64,000 nucleotides of DNA from Saprospiraceae bacterium (GTDB taxonomy: Bacteria; Bacteroidota; Bacteroidia; Chitinophagales; Saprospiraceae), in NCBI GenBank assembly GCA_016720635.1, contig JADKKF010000005.1:248001-312000 (forward strand), written 5' to 3'. Positions 1-9,822 of this stretch are shown here, piece by piece. Numbering within the stretch: position 1 is the first letter of the stretch; each line of letters begins with the position of its first letter. A program made the position numbers and the translations under genes. The notes under the pieces were generated by a model. The model did no database searches. It had not been told where the DNA came from and was given only the letters and a program-made list of their open reading frames with translations.

Positions 1-3
1 TCG

Positions 4-11
4 TATCTTTG
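4..11 (+). promoter_or_regulatory. Possible -7 box (TATCTTTG)
   Basis: TATCTTTG matches the Bacteroidota sigma-A -7 consensus TAnnTTTG. The matching -33 TTG would lie off the window edge. It could drive the gene at 220, which would give a leader of about 200 nt. Nothing else is seen in bases 12-219. Confidence 0.3.
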
Positions 12-219
12 TGTTGTATTTTTTGCACTTAAGATGACAAATCCGTTGCCTATAACATTACATGATGTTTGAAGGACGGCTTTGTTTCATTGAAATAGAA
101 TAGTTGTTAAAGGATTGGCAAGAAGAAAGGGATTTGCCAATAGTTTTACACCAGTTATTATTCTTTTAGAATCCATTTGGCTCGTAAGTATTTTATGAAT
201 GAAACAAAATTTTTATTAA

Positions 220-1245
220 ATGAGGATGAACTTATGCCCTACTGAAATAGCAAACGAAATCATCGATAAACAATTAATTCTATGCGGATGGGATATTATC
301 TGCCCATTGAGAGTTTCGGATTACGAAAAAATCGGAGCTGTCACAAGAAATTATTTTGAAGGATCTGCTCTTTATGATTATATATTGCATGTTGATAACA
401 AGCCAGTTGGGTACATTAAAGTTTTGCCCCCAGAGGATTCGATTGACGCATTTACTCCACATGACTTTGATGAATATCTAAGGACTTACCCACCCAGTGA
501 TTTGAATAAGGAGTATTCTTATTTATACTTATGTTACGGGATTGATACTTATTTTATGGATTTGCGAGATCCACTGCCCGAATGGAGAAAAATTACCACA
601 TTTCATCGACCCGAAACCCTTCATAGATGGGTAAAAAGGACCATCTCATTGCGTATGAGGTTTGCTAAATATTTTCCAGAGATAGACAAAAAAGGATTGA
701 ACGACGGTCAAATATCGGCATTATCGAAAATAGAAAATTCTCTGCAAGAACTCAATAAAATCACGCATGTGGAAATACCACAAGATCTGGATAAATACCA
801 AGTGACCATCACCTCTTTTTATCGCCTTATCAAGCATACAAAGGTTTTGAGGGTTTTGTATCTCGTTAATGACGTTCAAGCAGCTACCATCGCCGAATCC
901 CATTTTTCGAACTATATACCGCAAGATGACCCTAGGCTTTTGTCCGACATATACAGCTTCATTCGCCTTCGCAATACCTATATACCCCAAGACCATCAAG
1001 CGTATATTACATCTATCCAACGTTTGTACTGCATTTTGAAAAATCGAGATTTGGAACAAGCTGAAGCGGCGGATACGAACGATTTTTTGGAAAATGAAGA
1101 AGTTTTACCCATCGAATACAATGAAAAAGTCCCGATGGAATTTTTCGACGTCATCGTGTTTGATACATGTCCTGATGCCTTAGATGTTCGTTGGCTGCCC
1201 ATTTACGATTATTTTGATGCTTTCCATGTTAGGATTAATTGTTAA
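220..1245 (+). CDS. Hypothetical protein, 341 aa
   Basis: I do not recognise this protein. It has no signal peptide or membrane segment, so it is probably cytoplasmic. The composition is mixed, rich in Y, D and L, with several short helical stretches in the middle (about residues 145-240) and an acidic C-terminal third. A second in-frame ATG lies two codons after the chosen start and would serve equally well. The gene is single: the next gene is on the opposite strand and converges with it about 35 nt downstream. Codon use resembles the neighbouring core genes. No function is proposed. Confidence 0.7.
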   Translation: MRMNLCPTEIANEIIDKQLILCGWDIICPLRVSDYEKIGAVTRNYFEGSALYDYILHVDNKPVGYIKVLPPEDSIDAFTPHDFDEYLRTYPPSDLNKEYSYLYLCYGIDTYFMDLRDPLPEWRKITTFHRPETLHRWVKRTISLRMRFAKYFPEIDKKGLNDGQISALSKIENSLQELNKITHVEIPQDLDKYQVTITSFYRLIKHTKVLRVLYLVNDVQAATIAESHFSNYIPQDDPRLLSDIYSFIRLRNTYIPQDHQAYITSIQRLYCILKNRDLEQAEAADTNDFLENEEVLPIEYNEKVPMEFFDVIVFDTCPDALDVRWLPIYDYFDAFHVRINC

Positions 1246-1279
1246 TAAATTCATTATTTAGGCAAGGCTAATAATTTAT

Positions 1280-3488
1280 TTAGAATGCCCATCTAAGACC
1301 AAGGGCCCAGTGTCTGGTTGCTTGAGGAAAATACCCCGTCAATTGGTAGTCCCCGTTGTTTTGTCCTTTGCTGGCATAGATGTCATCAGCAGTTGGATCA
1401 TATTGAGTACTAGTGAAAGGATAGGTCCAAGCATTGGAGACATATTTTTGGTTTAATAGATTGAAAATGGTCGCTTCCAATCTAAGATTATAATTCTTCA
1501 GTGGTCTCCAAAAGACCTGAAAATCAAAAGTCGTATAATCTGGTAGTTTTCGAAATTTGGAACCCGTATTGTCTATAAATTGACTGCCCACATAGTTTTG
1601 TGATAATACCAGCGAGAATCTCTTCATTGTGTAATTAAGACTGTTTTTGAGGATGATATTGGGTGAAAATGCCAAATCGACGTTGGATAAATGGACCTTG
1701 TTGGGTGTCCCGCTATCCCAATTGTCAATGTAATAATCGAAGTTAGTAATTTTGTTTTTACTCAAAGTCCAATGACTTTCTAACTGAAAATTTTTCCAGG
1801 TAAAAAATCCACTCAACTCCAATCCCAAGCGAAAACTATTCGGAATATTGATTCTTTGAGCAGCTCCGACATCATTGATCAATCCATTGAGAACCAGTTG
1901 ATTGTGATAGTTCATGTAGAATAAGTTCGCGACCAATTCGCCAGCAGCCATTTTGTATTTATAGGTCAATTCTGCATTGTATAGCCGTTCGGGTTGCACC
2001 TTTATTCCTGCAACTTCTCCTTCAAAATCATCCCGAAAGGGTTCCTTGTTTGCGATTCCAAAATATAAGTTAAAACTATGTTTGGGGTCAAATGCGTAAG
2101 GCTCCTCCAATTTTAGGATTTAAAAAATGGTACGTACGCTTGGCTAGATACAGACCACCTTGTTCGAATGTATCGATATGATACTGTACATGGCGGTACT
2201 GAATGTCCAAGAACAGCCTAAGTTTCTCGCTTAGTTTTTTTCTTGATTTAGCGAAAATAGAAAATTCACTCTTATTGCCTTGATCGAAATAAAATTCCGA
2301 AGGGATGGCATCTATCGGGTGGAATTTTGCCCAAATTACCCGTCCAAAATGGTCGCCCTTGTATCGACTGATATGGATCCCAGCGTTCAATTCTTCAAAA
2401 GTCTTTGATTTGGCGTCGATGGTCCAAATGCCACCATATAGGCTATTATCGAGCCATTTTTGGGTTACCAAATCGGATTTTTCGCGCAAGGTGTCCTGGA
2501 TTTCTATAGGTGGAATTTTGTAATTACTTAATCTAGCATTGTTTTTGTACTGCTCGTAAAACCCCTTGCCGAAAGTTGCATAAAGCGTTAACTTGGAATA
2601 GAGGCGACTGGAAAATTTTTGTTCCCAGAGGTATTGTAGATGTTTCTGGGTGTAGTCGTCCACTTCATTGTCATAAAAGGTACCTGATGAAGCGATGAGT
2701 CCTGAAGAATTATAGGTGCGGTTGCTCTCCAAGTATTGGTGTGGAAGCCCATACCAGGCTTGGTAAGTACGTTCTTGCCCTTGACGACCCAACAAATGCA
2801 TAAAACCATTTTTCAATGCTAGGTGAAGATTTATAAAGGCACTGGTAAGATTGGATTTGGCTCGATCGATATAACCGCCCGATTTGATGCTAGAAACGCC
2901 AGCTTCCATGGCGATTTTGTTTCTTACCAAACCAGAGCTGCCACGCACGTGATATTTTCGGGTACCAAACCGACCGATATAAGTCGAAAGAACCAGATTG
3001 GGGTCTTGAGGCCTAAAAGTGGCTATATTGACCGAAGCACCGAACGAAGATGTCCCTTGGCTGGTTGTTCCTACTCCCCGTTGGATTTGGATCTGGTCAG
3101 CGGATTCTATCAAATCAGGGAGATCCACCCAATATACTTGACCCGATTCGCCATCATTGAGTGGGACGCCATTGATATTTACGCTGGTACGGGTAGCGTC
3201 AGAGCCCCTAATTCTAAGGCCAGTATATCCCACACCCAAGCCATCGTCGCTCGTAAAAACTGCACTGGGGCTTTGGCTTAATAAATAGGGAAGGTCTTTG
3301 CTTTGGGCGTTTTGTGTGATTTTTTCCTTGTTAAAATTGTATTGAATCAAGGGATCTTCTTTGTCTGCAAATGAACTAATGATTGGAACTTCGGGTATAT
3401 AATAGTTGGCTAAAGAATCGAGCTTCAGGGTGTCTTGAGCAAGCAATGTACTCGTGTAGAAGACTCCGATGGTGACGAAAAGCAGCAT
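1280..3488 (-). pseudogene. TonB-dependent outer-membrane receptor, TPP-regulated, frameshifted
   Basis: Outer-membrane beta-barrel receptor, probably for thiamine or a precursor, because a TPP riboswitch lies directly upstream. The preferred start at 3488 gives a clean signal peptide (MLLFVTIGV...STLLAQ). The plug domain shows GLRIRGSD, INGVPLNDGESG and the RGVGTTSQG region, and the C-terminus ends in aromatic barrel strands (LGLRWAF). The reading frame is broken near 2098. The upstream frame stops at 2088 after NPKIGGALRI, and the barrel continues in another frame from GAYAFDPKHSF to IANKEP. Removing one A at 2098-2099 restores a single protein of about 735 aa. A longer reading of the N-terminal part from 3647 or 3701 runs through a repeat element and the riboswitch and is unlikely. 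An assembly error or a recent lesion would both fit. Confidence 0.85.
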
Positions 3489-3608
3489 GAGGGATGGGAA
3501 GGGTCTCGGCGTCAGACGAGAGTCTCGACTCGATGTAGATTCGAGGAGAGACGGAGCAACGCGAACCCCTGGACAGCCCGACCCGAAGCATTGCTGAGGG
3601 ACATGCCC
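3486..3608 (-). repeat. Family 1 structured repeat, copy a
   Basis: Read on the minus strand it begins GGGCATGTCCC, contains GGGTCGGGCTGTCC, then GGTTCGC..GCTCCGTCTC, a GTCGAGAC-type hairpin, and ends CCCATCCCTCA. This is the same module order as copies at 19674, 24363, 35229, 43433 and 50502. Its 3' end touches the ATG chosen for the TonB receptor, so it occupies the leader between the TPP riboswitch and the coding region. Confidence 0.75.
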
Positions 3609-3694
3609 TACAAAAAAAGAAGCTGAAAATGAAGCGAAAAATGCCATAAGCGTTGAATTGAATTTTAGTAAATCAAGTCGCCCTATAGCACAGA

Positions 3695-3772
3695 AAGTCA
3701 AAGTCCCTTAGCAGCATTACCTGCCCAGGTTCAATGGGTATAATCTCAGCCTTATGGGCACCCCGAGCTGCA
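3695..3772 (-). promoter_or_regulatory. TPP riboswitch (THI element)
   Basis: On the minus strand the conserved blocks appear in order: CTCGGGGTGCC, GGCTGAGA, ATACCC, GAACCTG, CAGGTAATGCTG and AAGGGA. These are the signature parts of the thiamine pyrophosphate aptamer. It lies after thiL and before the TonB receptor, so it should repress the receptor when TPP is abundant. TPP-controlled outer-membrane receptors are known in Bacteroidota. Confidence 0.95.
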
Positions 3773-3780
3773 AATATACG

Positions 3781-4827
3781 CTAAATATTGTTAAAATGAT
3801 TCCAACCTTGCGCTTTGATGGGATGAAAATTGCCACCAGTAGTCTGGAGTTGGATGCCTTCACTAGCTGGTTTTATCTCTCCGATGACGTATATATCGGC
3901 TATATGTTGGATGAGCTGGTGATCATCTGGATTGATTGTGAATAACAATTCATAGTCTTCGCCCCCGCTCAAAGCAGTAGTGATTGGATCCAATTTAAAC
4001 TTTAGAGCCATCAACTGGGTGTCTGGGTGGAGAGGGACTTGAGACTCCACGATGAGTGCGCCAACATTGGATTGTGTGCAGATATGTAACAATTCTGAGG
4101 CCAAGCCGTCTGAGATATCGATCATGGAAGAGGGCTTGATTTTGGCTCTTTTGAGTGACTGGACGATGTCGAGACGTGCCTCTGGCTTCAACTGGCGGCC
4201 AATGAGGTACTGTTGGTCTTCGAGGTCCGGTTGTATCTTAGAATCTGATAGAAAAAGTTGCTTTTCGCGTTCTAGGATTTGGAGGCCGAGGAAGGCTGCT
4301 CCAAGGTCACCAGTAACGCAAATTAAGTCGCCAACTTTGGCAGTATTTCTGTAACAAATGTCATCTTCGTCAGCCCATCCGATGGCGGTAACGGATATCA
4401 GTAGGCCTTTTTGGGAAGAAGTGGTATCGCCACCAACCAAATCCACATGATAAGCGTCGCAAGCGGCATAAATTCCCTCGTACAGCTCGGTGAGAGCTTC
4501 TAGGGAAACTTTGTTGGAAAGGGCGATGGAAACGGTCACTTGGCTTGGGATTGCATTCATGGCGATGATGTCGGAGACATTGGCCACGATGGATTTGTAG
4601 CCAAGGTGCTTCAGTGGGGTGTACATGAGATCAAAATGAATGCCCTCGATCAAGAGGTCCGTGGAAACGAGCATTTTTTTGCCTTGGGGATCAATAACCG
4701 CAGCGTCGTCGCCGATGCTTTTGAGCGTGGAGGAGTGGATGGTACGGTTCTTTTTGGCTAAATAATCGATTAGTCCAAACTCTCCAAGGGAGGCAATTTC
4801 TGTTCTGATAGGCGTCGGGTCACTCAT
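3781..4827 (-). CDS. thiL: Thiamine-monophosphate kinase ThiL
   Basis: Phosphorylates thiamine monophosphate with ATP to give thiamine pyrophosphate, the last step of TPP synthesis, in the cytoplasm. The length of 348 aa is normal for ThiL. The N-terminus has the family pattern FGLIDYLAKK and then GDDAAVI (about residue 40), which binds Mg-ATP. VSTDLLIEGIHFD and the GGDTTSS motif follow, and SGGEDYELLFT marks the C-terminal part. It is third in a leftward cluster, 25 nt after the RluA-type gene, and lies just upstream of the TPP riboswitch. The riboswitch therefore acts on the next gene and not on thiL itself. The pairing ties thiamine salvage to its final phosphorylation. Confidence 0.95.
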   Translation of the reverse strand: MSDPTPIRTEIASLGEFGLIDYLAKKNRTIHSSTLKSIGDDAAVIDPQGKKMLVSTDLLIEGIHFDLMYTPLKHLGYKSIVANVSDIIAMNAIPSQVTVSIALSNKVSLEALTELYEGIYAACDAYHVDLVGGDTTSSQKGLLISVTAIGWADEDDICYRNTAKVGDLICVTGDLGAAFLGLQILEREKQLFLSDSKIQPDLEDQQYLIGRQLKPEARLDIVQSLKRAKIKPSSMIDISDGLASELLHICTQSNVGALIVESQVPLHPDTQLMALKFKLDPITTALSGGEDYELLFTINPDDHQLIQHIADIYVIGEIKPASEGIQLQTTGGNFHPIKAQGWNHFNNI

Positions 4828-4852
4828 AGGAAAATGTACTATAATTTAGAAA

Positions 4853-5515
4853 CTATACTAATGGGAGGCAATCTTGCCATATTTTGAATGGGGGCAAAGT
4901 CGCCTTAAAATTGTATTTCTGTGCCTTGTAGTCGAAAGCAAGCTCATAAGCGCACAAGTCTATGGATCTGTCTTTGTTGGCTCTTTTTGCGCCATATTTT
5001 ACGTCGCCTTTGATGGGATGACCAGCGTGGGACATTTGTACACGTATTTGGTGGTGGCGCCCTGTATGAAGGTTTATTTTTAAGAAAGTATAATTGTCGG
5101 TTTTACTCAAAGTCTCGTAATCCAATTTTGCCATCTTTGCATCTTTATGGTCTGGCTCGCAGATATAAGATTTATTGGTTTTGGGATTGAAAAAAATGGG
5201 ATTTTCTAGTGTTCCTCGCTCCTTTTCGAGGGGATTAGAAACGAAAGCAAGATACGTTTTGGTTACTTGGTGATTAACGAACATTTGAGAAAGCTCAGAG
5301 GCTGCTTGACCAGATTTGGCGAAAATAACAAGGCCACAGGCCGGTCTATCGAGTCTATGGACGACAAAAAGCCTTATTTTGCAATATAATTCTGCCAATT
5401 CAAGCAGACTTTTATCGTTGGATTTGTCGGGTTGAGTAGCCACATTGAAAGGTTTGTTCAATATGATGAAATGGTGGTTGTTGACCAAGATTAGGTCGGA
5501 AATTTTTTCAGTCAT
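4853..5515 (-). CDS. RluA-family pseudouridine synthase
   Basis: Isomerises uridine to pseudouridine in RNA (rRNA or tRNA). The catalytic aspartate sits in the motif HRLDRPACGLVIFAKS (about residue 54), and the later GRHHQIRVQMSHAGHPIKGD motif is the RluA-family RNA-binding and active-site signature. At 220 aa it is short: there is no S4 domain, which is typical of RluA/TruC-like Bacteroidota members. Its start codon overlaps the stop of the small DUF4834 gene (TAATG), which argues for co-translation. The target nucleotide cannot be assigned from sequence alone. Confidence 0.9.
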   Translation of the reverse strand: MTEKISDLILVNNHHFIILNKPFNVATQPDKSNDKSLLELAELYCKIRLFVVHRLDRPACGLVIFAKSGQAASELSQMFVNHQVTKTYLAFVSNPLEKERGTLENPIFFNPKTNKSYICEPDHKDAKMAKLDYETLSKTDNYTFLKINLHTGRHHQIRVQMSHAGHPIKGDVKYGAKRANKDRSIDLCAYELAFDYKAQKYNFKATLPPFKIWQDCLPLV

Positions 5516-5682
5516 TAGTCTTTTATTTCTTCATATTCGATATAGTCACCTTCCTTTTGTTTTGATTTAGGGGAAGGTGGATTGGTCTGGGAGGGTGTCG
5601 AAGGCTTATTGAATGCATTGAAAAGCGTACTAACGAATCTCATCGCTACCAATCCAAGGATGATTAAAAGTATAAATCTCAT
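5515..5682 (-). CDS. DUF4834-type small membrane protein, 55 aa
   Basis: A 55-codon reading frame from ATG at 5682. It has an N-terminal hydrophobic helix (MRFILLIILGLVAMRF), a proline/serine/lysine-rich middle and the tail GDYIEYEEIKD. That architecture and the acidic D/E-Y-E-E ending are typical of the small Bacteroidota family DUF4834, which often stands beside RNA-modification genes. Its stop overlaps the next start by one base, so it heads the cluster leading to thiL. Function unknown; probably an inner-membrane protein. Confidence 0.75.
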   Translation of the reverse strand: MRFILLIILGLVAMRFVSTLFNAFNKPSTPSQTNPPSPKSKQKEGDYIEYEEIKD

Positions 5683-5785
5683 GTCCAAATATAATTGAGC
5701 AAAATTACCAAAATCTCAGGGTAAACAAATTAATATGCGTTTCGGTTGGGTGCTTGCACCAATTTCAACAAAAATAAAATTCGAT

Positions 5786-7111
5786 TTAGTGTTGAATGAC
5801 GATTTTTTTCAGCAAGGTACCTAGGTTATTTCTGATGGCAAGAAAGTAAATGCCATTTGGATAACTGGAAACATCTATATTCGAAACGGAATAGTCTGTT
5901 AATACACGACGCCCCAAATCATTGTATAATTGGATGCTAAAATTCTCCTTCATTTTATTGTTGATAAATAAAATATCGCCACTTGGGTTAGGATAAATAT
6001 CGAATGAATTTTCATCCAATCCGTGGTCTTTGGTTTGGGTAACGCAAGGCAAATTTTGGACATATTTCATGATGGAATCATTCATGGTAAAAGGGACTTC
6101 AGAGCTGGTAGGTGCATTGCCCATACGAATTATGACCAATTGTTGGCTTGGAATGACATTAAGGATTTGACCGTTTTTGCCGATGGCTGAAATCATGTCG
6201 TTGGGGGCGGATCTGAAGAGAGGACCAGGAAATTGGATTTGAAGTCCTGGCACCCTAAAACTTTCTTTGCCATTGAGCCACCACAGGTAGCCGTAGGATT
6301 TATTCAATTGCTGTGAGGTATTTACCATTTGATTAAAATAGGTAGAGTCTTGCATTATTGGCGTGACGCCCCAGCGACCTTTGTTGAGTATAAGCAAACC
6401 GAATCTTGCCATACTGCGCACATTTGATACTAAAATATTGTTGTAATCAATTTGAAAGAACTGGCCGTTCATTCCGATAGGATTTCGGAGTTTTGAGATA
6501 AAATAAGCATTGAAAGATGTTGAAGTTGCATTTTCTATGACCTTGTCCAGCAATGTATAAGGGGCATTGTGATAAGCCCATCGTTCACCTGCTGGAGCGA
6601 TACATGATAGACAGTTCGGAAGGGTACAATAAGGGTCGGCAAGTCCATCGTCCAATCCAGAAGTCATGGTCAATTGATGTCGGATGGTAATTTGATTTTC
6701 TTGTGTAGTGGCACAGGACGTCCATCCATTGCCGAGAAAGCTAGAAGAGGTCTGACTTAGGTTCAATTTTCCTTCTTGTTGCGCTACTCCGACCATGAAA
6801 GATGTGACCGTTTTACCCGCTGAAGCCCAATACCACAGACTATCTTTAGTAAATCCTCCAAAATACTTTTCAAGGACCATTTTACCATTTTTTAGAATAA
6901 TAAAACCCTTAGTTTGGTTGTTCTCAAGATAATTGTACAAGTCATTAATCCTTTCAGGACACCAGCCCAAAGTTTCGATAGACATGGTGTCCCATTGCGT
7001 TTGATTGTTTGGTGGAAAATATAGATTTTGGGCGCTTACAGGATGAATATTACAACAAAAAATATAAATAAAAAATATCTTTGTGGTAATGGATTTTACT
7101 TGAAAAATCAT
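5786..7111 (-). CDS. Secreted serine hydrolase (beta-lactamase/PBP fold) with T9SS sorting domain
   Basis: Class C beta-lactamase-like (SxxK) hydrolase of 441 aa. The N-terminal hydrophobic stretch ending at VSAQ is a signal peptide. The nucleophile motif SAGK lies in WYWASAGKTVTSF (about residue 92), and the Tyr-containing second motif is YHN in WAYHNAPYTLLDKV. The last 75 residues, starting FDIYPNPSGDILFI and ending LKKIVIQH, form a type A T9SS sorting domain, so the enzyme should be exported across the outer membrane and possibly surface-anchored. The substrate (peptide, ester or beta-lactam) cannot be told. It stands alone, divergent from lon. Confidence 0.88.
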   Translation of the reverse strand: MIFQVKSITTKIFFIYIFCCNIHPVSAQNLYFPPNNQTQWDTMSIETLGWCPERINDLYNYLENNQTKGFIILKNGKMVLEKYFGGFTKDSLWYWASAGKTVTSFMVGVAQQEGKLNLSQTSSSFLGNGWTSCATTQENQITIRHQLTMTSGLDDGLADPYCTLPNCLSCIAPAGERWAYHNAPYTLLDKVIENATSTSFNAYFISKLRNPIGMNGQFFQIDYNNILVSNVRSMARFGLLILNKGRWGVTPIMQDSTYFNQMVNTSQQLNKSYGYLWWLNGKESFRVPGLQIQFPGPLFRSAPNDMISAIGKNGQILNVIPSQQLVIIRMGNAPTSSEVPFTMNDSIMKYVQNLPCVTQTKDHGLDENSFDIYPNPSGDILFINNKMKENFSIQLYNDLGRRVLTDYSVSNIDVSSYPNGIYFLAIRNNLGTLLKKIVIQH

Positions 7112-7216
7112 TTCTGAATTTGGTTATGCGACAATTTGTCACGTTATACTAATATATTTTTGCCAAAAGTAGTCAGAATTGAGCAAATACGATGAAAAAA
7201 TAGAATGGCATAGGAA

Positions 7217-7246
7217 TTGACCTACAAATTAGACTCGTTAAATTTA
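7217..7246 (+). promoter_or_regulatory. Promoter of lon (TTG-N19-TAAATTTA)
   Basis: TTG at 7217-7219 and TAAATTTA at 7239-7246 are separated by exactly 19 bases, close to the Bacteroidota TTTG-N19-TAnnTTTG consensus. It lies about 30 bases before the lon start codon. Confidence 0.5.
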
Positions 7247-7277
7247 AAAAACAAGAATCATTAATAGAATATTTGAA

Positions 7278-9695
7278 ATGTTTGAACAAGTGTTTGATAC
7301 GCAAGATATGAGTGAGGAAAATGAATACATGCCTTTGCTTTCAGTGGAGATAGAAGATGATGGAGACCAGGTGAAGGAAGATTTTCCTGCCAAATTGCCA
7401 TTGCTTGTTCTCAAGAATACGGTTCATTTGCCGAATATCGTAATACCAATTACGGTAGGACGCGACAAATCCATAAAGGCAGTACAAAAGGCCTACGATA
7501 AACATAAATGGATCGCAGTATTGACCCAAATCGACCCAGAGGTCGAAGATCCTACCAAGGATGACCTATATAAGGTCGGTACCATAGCCAAAGTGATGAA
7601 AATCATCAAAATGCCCGATGGCAATCTCACGGCTATTCTCCAAGGAAAAGAGCGATTTGATCTGATTGATTTTTTGAGTGAAGAACCTTTTATATCCATC
7701 AGTTGGTCTCCTCGAGGATTGACAAACAATGCAGATAAAATGGAATATGAAGCGTTGATCAGCAGCGTGAAAGATGTCGCCAGACAAATGATCGACTTAT
7801 CTCCGAATATCCCTAAAGAAGCTGGTTTTTTCTTAAAAACCATCAATAGCGACAATTTTTTGATAAATTTTGTTACCTCGAATCTCAATACTGGGATAGC
7901 TGAAAAGCAGCGCATTCTAGAAATCGACGACCAATTCGAAAAAGCCAAGGAGCTGCTTACCTTGATGCACAAGGAGCTTCAATACTTGGTGATTAGGGAC
8001 AATATTGATTCGAAGACACGTGTTGATATCGATAAGCAACAGCGAGATTATTTCCTCAACCAGCAGTTGAAAACCATCCAAGAAGAACTGGGGGGAAACC
8101 CCGTCGAGGAGGAAATCAAAAAGCTGCTCGAAAAGGCCGATAAGAAGAAATGGCAGCCAAAGATGCTAGAGCACTTTGAAAGAGAAGTGGCCAAGCTAAG
8201 GCGCTTAAATCCCATGGTAGGGGAGTACTCTGTCATGTTGAATTACCTAGAATTTATGGTGGACTTGCCTTATTTGGAGGTCAGCAAGGATAATTTTAAT
8301 ATAAAAAATGCCGACAAAGTCCTGAATTCGGATCATTTTGGTTTGAAAAAAGTCAAAGAGAGAATCTTAGAGCACTTGTCAGTTTTGAAATTGAAAAATG
8401 ACCTGAAAGCACCCATTTTATGCCTAGTAGGCCCGCCAGGGGTTGGAAAAACAAGTCTTGGAAAATCCATAGCAAAAGCGCTGAATAGAGAGTTTATTCG
8501 GATGTCGCTTGGAGGGTTGCACGATGAATCTGAAATCCGTGGTCACCGAAAGACTTATATCGGGGCGATGCCAGGTAGGATTTTGCAATCCATAAAAAAA
8601 TGCGGTAAAGCCAATCCTGTTTTTCTCCTAGATGAAATCGATAAATTGGGCAAAGATCACCGTGGAGACCCGTCTAGTGCATTGCTAGAGGTGTTGGATC
8701 CCGAGCAAAATACCACGTTCTATGATAATTACTTGGAGATGGAATACGATCTCAGCAAGGTACTTTTCATAGCTACTGCCAATAGTCTGGCTTCTATTCA
8801 ACCAGCATTATTAGATCGTTTAGAAATCATTGAAATCAGTGGATATTCAACCGAAGAAAAGGTGGAAATAGCTAAGCGACACTTGATACCAGAACAAGCA
8901 GTCAAGCATGGGTTGGATAAAAAAGCGCTGAATATCAAGCATGAAAATTTAGAGTTTTTAATAAAAAATTACACTCGTGAATCAGGTGTAAGAAGCCTCG
9001 ATCGACAAATTGCTGGCTTGATGCGAAATCTTGCGAAAAGAGTGGCAAATGGCGAAGTATTGCCAAAGGTTTGGGACGATCAAACCATAAGAGAGGTAAT
9101 CGGACTTGAAAAATACAACAATGAAATGTACACCGATCGGCAAGGTCCGGGTGTTGCCATTGGGTTGGCTTGGACATCGGTTGGTGGAGAGATATTATTC
9201 ATTGAGGTCAGCAAACACGCAGGGAAAGGCAAACTGCTTATCACTGGAAATCTAGGCGATGTTATGAAGGAGAGTGCGACGACCGCCTTGACATTTCTTA
9301 AAGCCAACGCTGTTAAAATTGGCATCGATCCAAAGATTTTCGAGGAGACTGACATCCATATACACGTGCCAGAAGGCGCCATACCCAAAGATGGACCATC
9401 GGCGGGTATAACGATGCTGACGGCATTGGCGTCATGTTTTACAGATAAGCCCGTGAAGCCATTTTTGGCCATGACGGGTGAAATCACGCTTCGTGGCAAG
9501 GTATTGCCAGTGGGAGGCATTAAGGAGAAAATATTGGCAGCTAAACGAGCAGGGTTAAAAAATATCCTTTTATGCAATCAGAATAAAAAACATGTCGGAG
9601 AAATCGAAGCAGAATATATAGCAGGTCTAGAATTTATCTATGTGGATCAAATGAGAGAAGTGTTGCAAAGTGCCCTAGGTATTTGGGATTTTTAA
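7278..9695 (+). CDS. lon: ATP-dependent protease Lon
   Basis: Cytoplasmic homohexameric AAA+ serine protease that degrades misfolded and regulatory proteins. It has 805 aa, the usual length. The LON substrate-binding domain covers about residues 35-240 and begins LPLLVLKNTVHLP. It is followed by a helical linker, the Walker A motif GPPGVGKTS (about 385), Walker B FLLDEIDK (about 447) and the protease domain. The catalytic serine is in KDGPSAG (Ser708) and the lysine in GGIKEK (Lys749). All catalytic residues are present. The start codon has a plausible promoter just upstream, and the gene is transcribed alone. The N-terminal 30 residues are acidic, common in Bacteroidota Lon. Confidence 0.97.
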   Translation: MFEQVFDTQDMSEENEYMPLLSVEIEDDGDQVKEDFPAKLPLLVLKNTVHLPNIVIPITVGRDKSIKAVQKAYDKHKWIAVLTQIDPEVEDPTKDDLYKVGTIAKVMKIIKMPDGNLTAILQGKERFDLIDFLSEEPFISISWSPRGLTNNADKMEYEALISSVKDVARQMIDLSPNIPKEAGFFLKTINSDNFLINFVTSNLNTGIAEKQRILEIDDQFEKAKELLTLMHKELQYLVIRDNIDSKTRVDIDKQQRDYFLNQQLKTIQEELGGNPVEEEIKKLLEKADKKKWQPKMLEHFEREVAKLRRLNPMVGEYSVMLNYLEFMVDLPYLEVSKDNFNIKNADKVLNSDHFGLKKVKERILEHLSVLKLKNDLKAPILCLVGPPGVGKTSLGKSIAKALNREFIRMSLGGLHDESEIRGHRKTYIGAMPGRILQSIKKCGKANPVFLLDEIDKLGKDHRGDPSSALLEVLDPEQNTTFYDNYLEMEYDLSKVLFIATANSLASIQPALLDRLEIIEISGYSTEEKVEIAKRHLIPEQAVKHGLDKKALNIKHENLEFLIKNYTRESGVRSLDRQIAGLMRNLAKRVANGEVLPKVWDDQTIREVIGLEKYNNEMYTDRQGPGVAIGLAWTSVGGEILFIEVSKHAGKGKLLITGNLGDVMKESATTALTFLKANAVKIGIDPKIFEETDIHIHVPEGAIPKDGPSAGITMLTALASCFTDKPVKPFLAMTGEITLRGKVLPVGGIKEKILAAKRAGLKNILLCNQNKKHVGEIEAEYIAGLEFIYVDQMREVLQSALGIWDF

Positions 9696-9822
9696 ACTGT
9701 AAAATCTTGTATAAATTTAGTTAAAAATCTGACTGACAAAAAGATTCCCTTTAATAAATATGGTCTTCTACATGGTTTGAATTACCTTTAACCAATTATT
9801 TTAAAACAGCAAGATTCAACTT

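Noticed and set aside
2823..3281. Plus-strand open frame of 152 codons
   Set aside because: It is antisense to the TonB plug domain, which is clearly the coding strand.
3489..3701. Longer N-terminus for the TonB receptor
   Set aside because: It would translate through the repeat and into the TPP riboswitch; the ATG at 3488 gives a complete signal peptide.
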